A stretch of DNA of 38,025 nucleotides. Source: Candidatus Zhuqueibacterota bacterium. GTDB taxonomy: Bacteria; Zhuqueibacterota; Zhuqueibacteria; Residuimicrobiales; JAFGEC01. The notes below the pieces were generated by a model. The model worked only from the letters and a program-made list of their open reading frames with translations. It was not told the origin of the DNA and searched no databases. The stretch lies in NCBI GenBank assembly GCA_016931775.1, contig JAFGEC010000070.1, positions 1 to 38,025 of the forward strand. The letters run 5' to 3'. Both the position numbers and the translations under genes were made by a program. Below, piece after piece: positions 26,860-33,837 of the stretch (position 1 is the stretch's first letter; each line of letters starts with the position of its first letter).

Positions 26860-27312
26860 TTAGATGTGAAACATGTATCCGGTTTTTTGCTGTTTGAGCT
26901 CCGATGTCCTTTTTTTCATGTCACTGAAAGTGATGTTATCCACCTGATGCGTAATGACGTCCGAAATCTCTAGCCATATTTCACGAAAAGCGCAAGTCTC
27001 TTCATCACCGCAGCTACCGTCGTGCCGCCGTTTCGCACAGGATATGGGTTCAACAGGTCCTTCTATCAAGCGTAATATCTCTCCAATCGTGATTTTACCG
27101 GGCGGTTTGAGAAGAAAAAATCCGCCGCCGATGCCGCGTTTACTGTCCACATAACCGGCGCCTTTGAGAACCAGCATAATCTGCTCCAGATAGCGGGTGG
27201 GAATATTCTGGCGGGCGGCAATATCCGTAAGGGACACCACGCCGTCATTGAAATGGTAGGACAAATCCAGGATGGCCTTGAGGGCGTAATCGCCTTTATA
27301 GGTAATTTTCAT
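26860..27312 (-). CDS. Rrf2-family transcriptional regulator of the sulfur operon
   Basis: A 150-aa winged-helix Rrf2 regulator (the IscR/CymR/NsrR family). It starts MKITYKGDYALKAILDLSYH. The recognition region IAARQNIPTRYLEQIMLVLKGAGYVDSKRGIGGGFFLLKPPGKITIGEILRLIEG is diagnostic. Three cysteines follow, at about 92, 101 and 107 (ISCAKRRHDGSCGDEETCAF), the place where cluster-binding members hold an iron-sulfur cluster; spacing here is C-X8-C-X5-C. As first gene of the met/cys operon, with a palindrome just upstream (27331-27359), it is probably an autoregulated repressor answering to sulfur status, as CymR does in Firmicutes. The ligand and any cluster are inferred. Confidence 0.92.
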   Translation of the reverse strand: MKITYKGDYALKAILDLSYHFNDGVVSLTDIAARQNIPTRYLEQIMLVLKGAGYVDSKRGIGGGFFLLKPPGKITIGEILRLIEGPVEPISCAKRRHDGSCGDEETCAFREIWLEISDVITHQVDNITFSDMKKRTSELKQQKTGYMFHI

Positions 27313-27330
27313 AATTTGGTCTCAATTATT

Positions 27331-27359
27331 ATAAATACAAGTATATTACTTATATTTAT
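27331..27359. promoter_or_regulatory. Near-perfect 29-bp palindromic operator upstream of the Rrf2-met/cys operon
   Basis: Two 13-bp arms, ATAAATACAAGTA and (inverted) ATAAATATAAGTA, differ at one position and are separated by TAT. The site ends 19 bases before the regulator's start and overlaps a TATAAT-like box read on the minus strand (27328-27333). The size, symmetry and placement fit an Rrf2 dimer binding site for autorepression. Confidence 0.75.
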
Positions 27360-27400
27360 GAAATTTTTAGAAAAAAGTCAAGGGAAATGTTTGCCTGAGT

Positions 27401-27533
27401 AGTAATATGTGAGTTATGGGGGGGACAGTGCGACGCATCTCCGCTTTGGGTGGGTAAAATAATGAAAATATAGAATGATAATTATGCAACGATGCGTCGC
27501 ACTTTTAATACACCACCCGATTACTCACGTAAT
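27401..27533. repeat. Imperfect long inverted repeat (MITE-like palindromic element)
   Basis: A perfect 12-bp inverted pair GTGCGACGCATC (27428-27439) and GATGCGTCGCAC (27491-27502) is extended outward by imperfect arms (AGTAATATGTGAGTTATGGG... against ...CACCCGATTACTCACGTAATAC), giving arms of about 40 bp around an AT-rich 50-bp centre. No coding potential is seen. It fills much of the 465-bp gene-free interval 27313-27777, together with the operator and a CACGGATT repeat. Confidence 0.7.
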
Positions 27534-27673
27534 ACCCTGGGTAGTATAACCACAGTTACGGGTGGGGGAGAAGTCAGAAATATAAATCCTTCCGCACTGC
27601 GCATTGCCGTCAACCTAATTTATCTTTGATATTGAATATATCTATAATGGTTATTTTTCTGTTTTATTGTTTT

Positions 27674-27706
27674 CGCCACGGATTGACACAGATTTGCACG
27701 GATTAT
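27674..27706. repeat. CGCCACGGATT/CACGGATTATT short repeat
   Basis: CGCCACGGATTGACACAGAT followed by TTGCACGGATTATTAAT contains two CACGGATT units about 20 bases apart. It resembles the short intergenic repeats of the form CACGGATTNACACGGAT seen widely in environmental genomes. No gene overlaps it. Confidence 0.5.
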
Positions 27707-27777
27707 TAATAATTCAAAACTATTAGATAAACATGGTGATTTGCTAATTAATTTTAATGAATAAAATTAGTGAGATA

Positions 27778-28173
27778 TTATTTTTCGGCGCTCTTGGCGA
27801 TCTTTGCGGTTGAACAGGTACTCATTTTCCGTATTTTTTTGTTTTCTTTTTTCTCCGAACCGATATCCGTCAGTCGGCCGTGCCCCGGATAAATTTTTGT
27901 ACTGTCGGGAAATAATTTATACAATCTTTTTACCGATTGTATCTGGTCTTCTCTCGAGCTGTTTTGAATGTCCGTTCTGCCGACGGAACGGTAAAACAGG
28001 ACATCACCTGAAAACAGGTTGTTGTCTATATAGTAACACATACTTCCAGGTGAATGTCCCGGTGAGTGAATGGTCAGTATTTTGGAATATCCAAATTTAA
28101 TAATCTAATAAATTAATTTTTTGATTTTGACGGGATAAACCGGATCAACATGATGGCTTAATCGGAAAAACAT
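27778..28173 (-). pseudogene. C-terminal remnant of a metallo-beta-lactamase-fold hydrolase
   Basis: The frame encodes the C-terminal half of a glyoxalase II-like hydrolase: ...LIY, then an in-frame stop (TAG at 28105-28107), then IIKFGYSKILTIHSPGHSPGSMCYY, LFSGDVLFYRSVGRTD and KIYPGHGRLTDIG. The later zinc ligands (His of PGHSPGS, Asp of SGD, His of PGH) are present. The N-terminal half with the HxHxDH zinc motif is missing. The tail after KKENKK is encoded by a repeat. Upstream of the stop, RLSHHVDPVYPVKIKKLIY (to 28173) appears to continue the same frame. A start-to-stop protein of only 87 aa (from 28041) remains, which cannot be functional. It abuts an esterase head fragment, suggesting a deletion between two genes. 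Confidence 0.75.
27785..27812. repeat. TTGGCGATCTTTGCGGTTGA-type repeat forming the tail of a pseudogene
   Basis: TCGGCGCTCTTGGCGATCTTTGCGGTT matches the TTCTTTGCGGTT repeat style also seen at 6286-6313. It encodes the last residues (TAKIAKSAEK) and lies next to the stop of the metallo-hydrolase remnant. Confidence 0.5.
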
Positions 28174-28529
28174 TCAAAACCGAGCGTTCAGTGTTTTCAC
28201 CCCAGTTTTTCCCGATTCCTAAGGGCCCCGGCTTTTCACCCTGAGGTGTCAACAGAACAAAACCCAGCGAGTCAGTAACTGATTTCCATAAATCGTGAAA
28301 AGTTTTGGCATCGCTTCCAGAGCCGTGTAATGCGACCAGTAATGGATATTTATTTTTATTTGAATAATTTTGCGGAACCGAACAGATAAACGGTGAATTC
28401 ACCGCTTTTCCATTCTCATCTGTAAAATGTGCCTTGGCAATGGTGACAAATTCGCGGTATGGCTTTATATTTTTGAGTGCATACAAAAGCGAACAGCAGA
28501 AATGTAAATACGGTCCAACTATTCTTCAT
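28145..28529 (-). pseudogene. N-terminal remnant of a secreted esterase (alpha/beta hydrolase), frameshifted
   Basis: An ATG at 28529 opens a signal peptide (MKNSWTVFTFLLFAFVC) that runs into the wrong frame near 28475. Shifted by one, the frame continues as REFVTIAKAHFTDENGKAVNSPFICSVPQNY...YPLLVALHGSGSDAKTFHDLWKSVTDSLGFVLLTPQGE...NWGENTERSVLN, typical of a phospholipase/carboxylesterase-type hydrolase with its oxyanion HGSG motif. The sequence breaks off after about 110 residues, well before the GxSxGG nucleophile, Asp and His. It then meets the metallo-hydrolase remnant around 28170. A frameshift plus the missing catalytic half make this a pseudogene. Confidence 0.72.
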
Positions 28530-28878
28530 TTTGTACACCAATATTTATTTATTTCTGCAACAATAAAAAAAATTGGATGCATTGAGTAGATGTTTATCAC
28601 CGCCGGCAGTTTTAAGATTATTTCAATATAAAGGATTTTCGTTTGAAATCCAAATTTGTATTTGTAATGTATTTTTCAATTATTGATGTTAACTATGGTG
28701 TTTTAAAAATTAATCCCGGAAAAAAATTTTTGGGAATACCTTGCCCTAACTTTCGATGAACTTCGATTGCACAGCCGGTTACTTTTTTTATGTATATGGA
28801 AAAAAAAGCAGATGATAGCTTTTAGGCACTTTCAATAATATCCTTCTGAAAAAAATCATTAAAAGTACGGCGCGGTCT
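28530..28878. other. 349-bp gene-free, AT-rich spacer
   Basis: No frame of recognisable protein and no RNA gene was found. Small inverted pairs occur (GGATTT/AAATCC near 28633-28651; TCCCGGAAAAAAATTTTTGGGA near 28713-28734), neither convincing as a function, plus a possible terminator at 28804-28823 serving the two-component operon. Confidence 0.5.
28804..28823 (-). terminator. Possible weak terminator after the LytTR regulator gene
   Basis: Read on the minus strand, AAAAGC and GCTTTT form a 6-bp stem with an 8-base loop followed by a run of T. It is 55 bases beyond the regulator stop. The short stem makes this tentative. Confidence 0.35.
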
Positions 28879-29625
28879 TTAAATCCCAAACCGCTCCTTA
28901 AATTCCTGAACGCGCCTCCGGCTCAGCGGCAGTTTTTTACCGTTGTAAAGAATCACCTCAACACTGTTTTTTTTCCATGTCTGGATCGATTCCACTTTTT
29001 CCACATTGACGATGCAGGAACGATGGATTCTAAAAAAACGCCCGGGATCGAGCCGGCTTTCAAGATCGCTGAGACGCTGCAACAGCAAATAGACGTCTCT
29101 TTTTGTAATAATCGAGATATAATTATCCGCCGCTTCGATATAATCGATATCCTCGACTCGGATAAAAACCATCTCATCCCGGCCCGGTACTAAAAGCCTG
29201 CGGGGATAATCCGTTTGTTGATATGTCTGCATCAGTTTCATCAGCGATGCGGCGGCGATATGGGGTTGAGATATCTTTTCCCGGACGCGTTGAATACATA
29301 ATCCGAATCGTTGTTCAGTATAAGGTTTCAGGAGATAATCCACGGCATTGATTTCAAACGCGCGAATGGCATATTCATCGTATGCGGTTGAAAAAATGAT
29401 CTGCGGCAAAAATTGCAGGCGATCAAGCACCTCAATACCTGAAAGTTCCGGCAGTTGAATATCCAGAAAGACGATATCCGGCCGGAGGTTATGAATCATG
29501 TCCACGGCATCCAGGCCGTTATCACATTCGCCGACAATCTGAATATCTGGATATGCCTTTAAATATCCACGGATCACCTGCCGTGCCGGTGCTTCATCTT
29601 CAATTAAAAGAGCCGTTAGTTTCAT
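28879..29625 (-). CDS. LytTR-type response regulator
   Basis: A 248-aa two-component response regulator. The receiver domain (1-120) has acidic Asp10/Glu11 in LIEDEAPAR, phospho-acceptor Asp55 in PDIVFLDIQLPELSG, and Lys100 in AVDYLLKPYTEQRF. The LytTR DNA-binding domain (about 145-248) has the typical VFIRVEDIDYIEAADNYISIITKRDVYLLLQRLSDLESRLDPGRFFRIHRSCIVNVEKVESIQ and ends KKLPLSRRRVQEFKERFG. LytTR proteins bind paired short direct repeats in promoters. It begins one base after the stop of the partner histidine kinase, the last of four same-strand genes (TonB receptor, TPR protein, kinase, regulator), so it probably works with that kinase; whether it controls this operon is unknown. Confidence 0.95.
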   Translation of the reverse strand: MKLTALLIEDEAPARQVIRGYLKAYPDIQIVGECDNGLDAVDMIHNLRPDIVFLDIQLPELSGIEVLDRLQFLPQIIFSTAYDEYAIRAFEINAVDYLLKPYTEQRFGLCIQRVREKISQPHIAAASLMKLMQTYQQTDYPRRLLVPGRDEMVFIRVEDIDYIEAADNYISIITKRDVYLLLQRLSDLESRLDPGRFFRIHRSCIVNVEKVESIQTWKKNSVEVILYNGKKLPLSRRRVQEFKERFGI

Positions 29626-29626
29626 T

Positions 29627-30706
29627 TTATTTTTTTTCTATAGAAAATGGTAACCGGATCGTCACGACAAAGTCCGCTCCGGGCCCCGGTGCCGTATGCA
29701 TTGAAAATTGATCGTCATACACGAGTTCGAGCCTTTTTCGTACATTTGTTAGTCCGATCCCGTTCTTTTCCAACTGGATTCTTTTTTGCACCGGGCTCGC
29801 CCCGGTATTTTTGATTGTGATTTTTAATCCTTGATCTTCCCGGCAAATAGAAAGGACGAGTTTTCCACCTGCCTTCGACCGCGTTATCCCGTGTTTGACC
29901 GCATTTTCGATAAAAGGTTGAAGCAGCATGGGTGGGACCTTTTGTTCCATTAAACTTTCATCGATATCATATAAAACGGCCAGCCGTTCTGAAAATCTTT
30001 GCTTTTCGATGTTCAGATAACGTTTCACCATATTCACCTCATCTCTGAGTGGAACCATTTCCTGATAAAATCCGGCCATCGAGTAGCGAAGCAAATCGGA
30101 TAATTCGGTAACGGTGCTTTTGGCCTTTTGAATATCCGAATCCATCAGTGCAAAGATGGTGTTGAGGGTGTTGAACAGAAAGTGGGGATTCACCTGGGAT
30201 TTTAACGCCCTGAGTTCTGCCTGGCGGGTTTCGGCCTGCAATAAGGCAGTCAAAAGTTCTTTTTCCCGCATTTTTTTTTGATAAAACAGCGAGTAAAAAA
30301 TACCGGCCAAAACGCCGTACATCATAACACCCTGTATAAATGAAAAAATACCGACCTGTTTAAAGGGTTTGTATACGAAAACCGCATCACCCCAGAGCAA
30401 ATAATGAAAGCCATAGTCGAAAATAATCCAAACCGCTGAAACAAAAAATGACATCAGTATGTGCACGGCGAAAAACACGAACCGTGATCTTTTTTCCGAT
30501 GAGTAAATGCCGCAAAAATAATAGATCCACATGCTCAGCAGGGCCAGCGGCGCATAGGCCAGCAGGGAGGAAAAGAAAGCCAATCCATATGCCAGGTCTT
30601 CTGAAATTTTCAGGATACCGCCGAACAGCAGGCTCCACAACAGCCAAAATAGGATGCCCAGTATAAAGCCCTGCCGTGTTATTTTGAGCTTTTTATTATT
30701 TTTCAT
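29627..30706 (-). CDS. LytS/YehU-type sensor histidine kinase
   Basis: A 359-aa membrane sensor kinase. Four hydrophobic segments occupy about residues 12-32, 40-65, 75-100 and 117-142, leaving no large extracytoplasmic sensor domain, so the signal may be sensed in the membrane. A short coiled coil follows, then the His_kinase domain (PF06580 type) with phosphorylated His175 in LKSQVNPHFLFNTLNTIFALM. The ATPase domain has MLLQPFIENAVKHGI (N box) and NGIGLTNVRKRLELVYDDQF (G box). Its start overlaps the TPR-gene stop by 11 bases. The adjacent LytTR regulator is the obvious partner. Confidence 0.94.
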   Translation of the reverse strand: MKNNKKLKITRQGFILGILFWLLWSLLFGGILKISEDLAYGLAFFSSLLAYAPLALLSMWIYYFCGIYSSEKRSRFVFFAVHILMSFFVSAVWIIFDYGFHYLLWGDAVFVYKPFKQVGIFSFIQGVMMYGVLAGIFYSLFYQKKMREKELLTALLQAETRQAELRALKSQVNPHFLFNTLNTIFALMDSDIQKAKSTVTELSDLLRYSMAGFYQEMVPLRDEVNMVKRYLNIEKQRFSERLAVLYDIDESLMEQKVPPMLLQPFIENAVKHGITRSKAGGKLVLSICREDQGLKITIKNTGASPVQKRIQLEKNGIGLTNVRKRLELVYDDQFSMHTAPGPGADFVVTIRLPFSIEKK

Positions 30707-31466
30707 TCTGTTTCTTTTCCAGCTGTGGAATTAACTGGTGCCGAATCCAGCCGTTTTGAGGATAAATTTCCAATCCTTTTTCAAACGCCTTTTGGGCTGA
30801 ATTAAAGTCTCCTGTTTCCGTGTGAATGATTCCAATCCATGCATAAGCCAAATCATAACCCCAGGAGGGGTACAGAGGATTGGCAACGGAATCGGCCTCA
30901 AAAAAGACCACGGCCTGCTTCAATTCCTCCAGCGCTTTTTCCTTGCCGCCTCCAAACAATTTTGGAGAGTATTTGCTGTTGATACCTTTCATTAACCAGA
31001 CCCGGGGATTTTGCGGACCATATTGAAGCGCCCGAATCATTTCCGCACTCGATTTCGGCCCCAGAATCATGCCTTTCCAGGGAGCCAGTCCGATTTTATT
31101 GCCCAAACACGAAGCGATCAGGGCATAGGATTCCGGAAAGGTTTCATTCAGCTTTTTACATATTTCCAGATGATCGATTGCTTCATCCAGATGTTGCTCG
31201 GCTTTTTCCTTATCTTTTCGATCCATATACACCGTGCTCAGCCGGTAATGACCGAGGCCGATATAATAATGAACCAGCCAGGTTTCCTGATTCAGGTTGA
31301 GGATCCGCTGAAACAGTCCCAGGCTTTCCTGCAATTCCGGTTCATTCCAGGTATCATAGCCGTGGTGCAGCATGGATTTTGCTTCAAGACACTTTTCCGT
31401 AAAAGTATCCTGGGCCGACAAAAAACTGCCGAGGCCCAGTAAAAATATCATTATGCTTGGTTTCAC
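30696..31466 (-). CDS. Secreted TPR-repeat protein
   Basis: A 256-aa protein, apparently exported, with a signal peptide (VKPSIMIFLLGLGSFLSAQD) followed by helical tetratricopeptide-like repeats. Recognisable pairs include WLVHYYIGLGHYRLSTVYMDRKDKEKAEQHLDEAIDHLEIC, PRVWLMKGINSKYSPKLFGGGKEKALEELKQAV and YDLAYAWIGIIHTETGDFNSAQKAFEKGLEIYPQNGWI. GTG at 31466 is chosen because AAAGGAG lies 8 bases upstream; the frame is open further to 31514 but without support. The gene sits 56 bases downstream of the TonB receptor and overlaps the kinase gene by 11 bases. It could bridge receptor and kinase or act in the periplasm; no enzymatic motif is visible, so no function is assigned beyond protein-protein contact. 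Confidence 0.85.
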   Translation of the reverse strand: MKPSIMIFLLGLGSFLSAQDTFTEKCLEAKSMLHHGYDTWNEPELQESLGLFQRILNLNQETWLVHYYIGLGHYRLSTVYMDRKDKEKAEQHLDEAIDHLEICKKLNETFPESYALIASCLGNKIGLAPWKGMILGPKSSAEMIRALQYGPQNPRVWLMKGINSKYSPKLFGGGKEKALEELKQAVVFFEADSVANPLYPSWGYDLAYAWIGIIHTETGDFNSAQKAFEKGLEIYPQNGWIRHQLIPQLEKKQNEK

Positions 31467-31474
31467 AATAATAA

Positions 31475-31481
31475 CTCCTTT
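31475..31481 (-). promoter_or_regulatory. Shine-Dalgarno site deciding the TPR-protein start
   Basis: AAAGGAG on the minus strand, 8 bases before GTG at 31466, fixes the start at the signal peptide. Confidence 0.7.
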
Positions 31482-31522
31482 CAATAAATTAGCGATTGTT
31501 TGGTACTTGGTCAAGAGATTTA

Positions 31523-33670
31523 TTAAAAATTAAAAGTGAGTCCGAAATACACGGATCTTTTGTAGACACTGGTTCGTTTATAAACCTCATTATAGTCCGG
31601 GGAATAGGTGTATGCCGTTATATTTTCGTTTCCTAAAACGTTACTCACTGATATATAAAAAATCGTGAGGTTATCGGTAAAAAATGACAGCAAATACGAA
31701 GCGGATATATCCAATTTTTCATAGGCCGGGCCCCGCTGTGTATTCCACCGTCCGAATCCACTGTGAAACGGCCGTCCCGAGGCAAAACGGTAACTTGTGC
31801 TGAGATTAAAAACGGGAGAGATGTTGAACTTGGCCGCTATTTTAAAATGATGCGTTATATCGTAATCCGTTGGAACCGGCTGATGGTAAAGAAATTCCTT
31901 GCGTTTGCTCTGCAAAAAGCTGTAGGAACTCCATCCGGAAATAAATCCCATATTCCGTTTGACAAAAACATCGACTCCCCGGGCATAACCATGGCCGCCG
32001 TTTGAATAGCCCCCTGAATACTCTTGCAGTAAAAGATCGTTATACGTTTTGACATAACCTTCGATGCGCATCATCATGGCCGGAGGTTTCCATTCCCAGC
32101 CCGCGATGTAGTGAAAGGCCTGCATGGGACGCAGGTCGGGATTGCCGTTGTCCGAATCATAGTAAAATGTTTCCGGGAACTGGTGATAACGCCCGGTTGC
32201 CAGGCGCAGGGCATGGTCTGTTTGAAATCCGTATACCACGGACAGGCGGGGATCATGGGTCCACGCTCCGGACTGATGGCGGTAACCGATTCGTTGGCCG
32301 TAGTTTACGGCAAATCCCTTGCCCAGTTGCACCTCTGCTTCAGCATAGGCACCGGAAATATCGGCGTTGGTGGCGTCGTCGAAATGCAGCATCTTTCCTA
32401 TCCCCTGTATATCGTTTGGATCGAACGGAACGGTACCATGATAGTCTGTTTTCAGCCGCTGGTGTTCAAGACCGGTTTTGAGTGAGATCTGTGAATTGAC
32501 GGTTATGTCGGCATCCAGTCGACTGTTATGCAGCCGGTCGTCCGTTTTCAGTTCCAGCGCGGACAGGGATTGATTATTTCGAAATTGATTGTCGGAAACG
32601 GTTCCCGTCAGTAAAACCGACGATGTCAGCATATGCCGCCATTTTAAAAAATAAAACCGGTTTTTTTCATTTCCGTAGTAATAATCTCGAAAATTCGGCG
32701 TAATCGCTTCCACGCCGATTTGTTCGACGGATAAAAAAGCAAACGCCTTGATGGTGCCGTTGCGGTGATACCGATATATGACGCTCAGGTTGATATCGTC
32801 GGAAACCGGCGGCCTGGAAAATTCATGCAATCCGCCGTTCAGTTTGAACAATTGACGGGTTTGGCTTTTGTTGCCGGAGAAGTGTATTCCCAAACGATCA
32901 TCGATCAAGCCGAAGCTGCCGCCGGCGGAGAGAGCGGCCAGTCCGATGCCAAGGCTCAATTCCCGTTTTGCCGGCATGTCCAGGCTTTCCATTGCCAGTA
33001 CACCGGACAGGGCATTACCGTATTGAGCGGAAAATCCGCCGGATGAAAAAAAGGTCCCCGAAAGCAGAAACGGACTGAAGGTGCCGAAATAACCGCCGGT
33101 GGGGGATTCGTATTTGTAGGGATGCTTGAGGTGACCGTTATCCAGCAGTACTTTGGTTTCGTGCACATCGCCGCCGCGGACGAAAATACCGGCGCCGTCA
33201 TCCATGGTGTTGACGCCGGAAAATGTCTGAACGGCCCGCATCACATCGGCTGCCGCTCCGGCGGTGGTCACCACATCCAGGGCGTTGAGTGTCACACCCT
33301 CATCCTCGGCGATTGAAAAGCTGCTCGCCTGAACCGAAACCGGCTGCATTTCGATGGTTTTTTGCTGCAGGGTAATGTGCAGATCCGGATTTTCCCGGCC
33401 GATGTTAACCGACAAGTTTGAATTTTCATAACCGATGCAGGTCACCATTAAAGTCCTGCGGCCGGTATCCCGCGTTTTAATCTGAAAGTTTCCCTCGCCG
33501 TCGGTCACATCCCCACTCAGATCATCCGGAAAATACACATTGACATATTCCAGCGGCCGGCCTTTCGGATCGGTCACACGCCCGGTTACGAGTACTGCCT
33601 CCCCGGCGAAAAGTCCAAAACCGTATATTGAAAAGACCACAATCAAAATTTGTTTTTTATTGACAGTCAA
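31523..33670 (-). CDS. TonB-dependent outer-membrane receptor with carboxypeptidase-regulatory-like N-domain
   Basis: A 715-aa outer-membrane beta-barrel importer. After a signal peptide (VNKKQILIVVFSIYGFGLFAG) comes a CarboxypepD_reg-like domain (VTGRVTDPKGRPLEYVNVYFPD...DGEGNFQIKT, about 22-110). A plug domain follows (about 125-235, with DVVTTAGAAADVMRAVQTFSGVNTMDDGAGIFVRGGDVHETKVLLDNGHLKHPYKYESP), then a 22-strand-type barrel ending in an aromatic SVYFGLTFNF. TTG at 33670 is preferred because of AAAGGAGG seven bases upstream; the open frame reaches 33697. The substrate cannot be told. It heads the operon with TPR protein, LytS kinase and LytTR regulator. No SusD-like partner is present, unlike Bacteroidota glycan systems. 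Confidence 0.92.
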   Translation of the reverse strand: MTVNKKQILIVVFSIYGFGLFAGEAVLVTGRVTDPKGRPLEYVNVYFPDDLSGDVTDGEGNFQIKTRDTGRRTLMVTCIGYENSNLSVNIGRENPDLHITLQQKTIEMQPVSVQASSFSIAEDEGVTLNALDVVTTAGAAADVMRAVQTFSGVNTMDDGAGIFVRGGDVHETKVLLDNGHLKHPYKYESPTGGYFGTFSPFLLSGTFFSSGGFSAQYGNALSGVLAMESLDMPAKRELSLGIGLAALSAGGSFGLIDDRLGIHFSGNKSQTRQLFKLNGGLHEFSRPPVSDDINLSVIYRYHRNGTIKAFAFLSVEQIGVEAITPNFRDYYYGNEKNRFYFLKWRHMLTSSVLLTGTVSDNQFRNNQSLSALELKTDDRLHNSRLDADITVNSQISLKTGLEHQRLKTDYHGTVPFDPNDIQGIGKMLHFDDATNADISGAYAEAEVQLGKGFAVNYGQRIGYRHQSGAWTHDPRLSVVYGFQTDHALRLATGRYHQFPETFYYDSDNGNPDLRPMQAFHYIAGWEWKPPAMMMRIEGYVKTYNDLLLQEYSGGYSNGGHGYARGVDVFVKRNMGFISGWSSYSFLQSKRKEFLYHQPVPTDYDITHHFKIAAKFNISPVFNLSTSYRFASGRPFHSGFGRWNTQRGPAYEKLDISASYLLSFFTDNLTIFYISVSNVLGNENITAYTYSPDYNEVYKRTSVYKRSVYFGLTFNF

Positions 33671-33677
33671 CTTGTTG

Positions 33678-33685
33678 CCTCCTTT
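33678..33685 (-). promoter_or_regulatory. Shine-Dalgarno site deciding the TonB-receptor start
   Basis: AAAGGAGG on the minus strand, 7 bases before TTG at 33670. The upstream ATG frame at 33697 would place this site inside the coding region. Confidence 0.7.
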
Positions 33686-33837
33686 AAAACGGATCATAGC
33701 TTTTGTTCACTGTCAATTTACATTATTTTTAAAAGGATCACAGGTTTTTGGTATGAATGGCCGGATAATTATACAGGCGGTATCAGGCGTACGTGAACGG
33801 CGATTCAAAATAGGCTGGAAATTTTTTCAATGAATAT

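Noticed and set aside
27600-27660. Possible RNA gene or riboswitch in the gap before the Rrf2 operon
   Set aside because: No SAM, cobalamin or T-box signature was seen, and the palindromes there fit repeats better.
27778-28486. Two small intact genes in place of pseudogenes
   Set aside because: Each lacks the catalytic half of its family and one shows a frameshift, so intact function is unlikely.
33671-33837. Possible LytTR binding repeats (CCGTTCACG, CAGTGAACA) upstream of the TonB receptor
   Set aside because: The two motifs are inverted and about 80 bases apart, not the usual direct repeats with short spacing.
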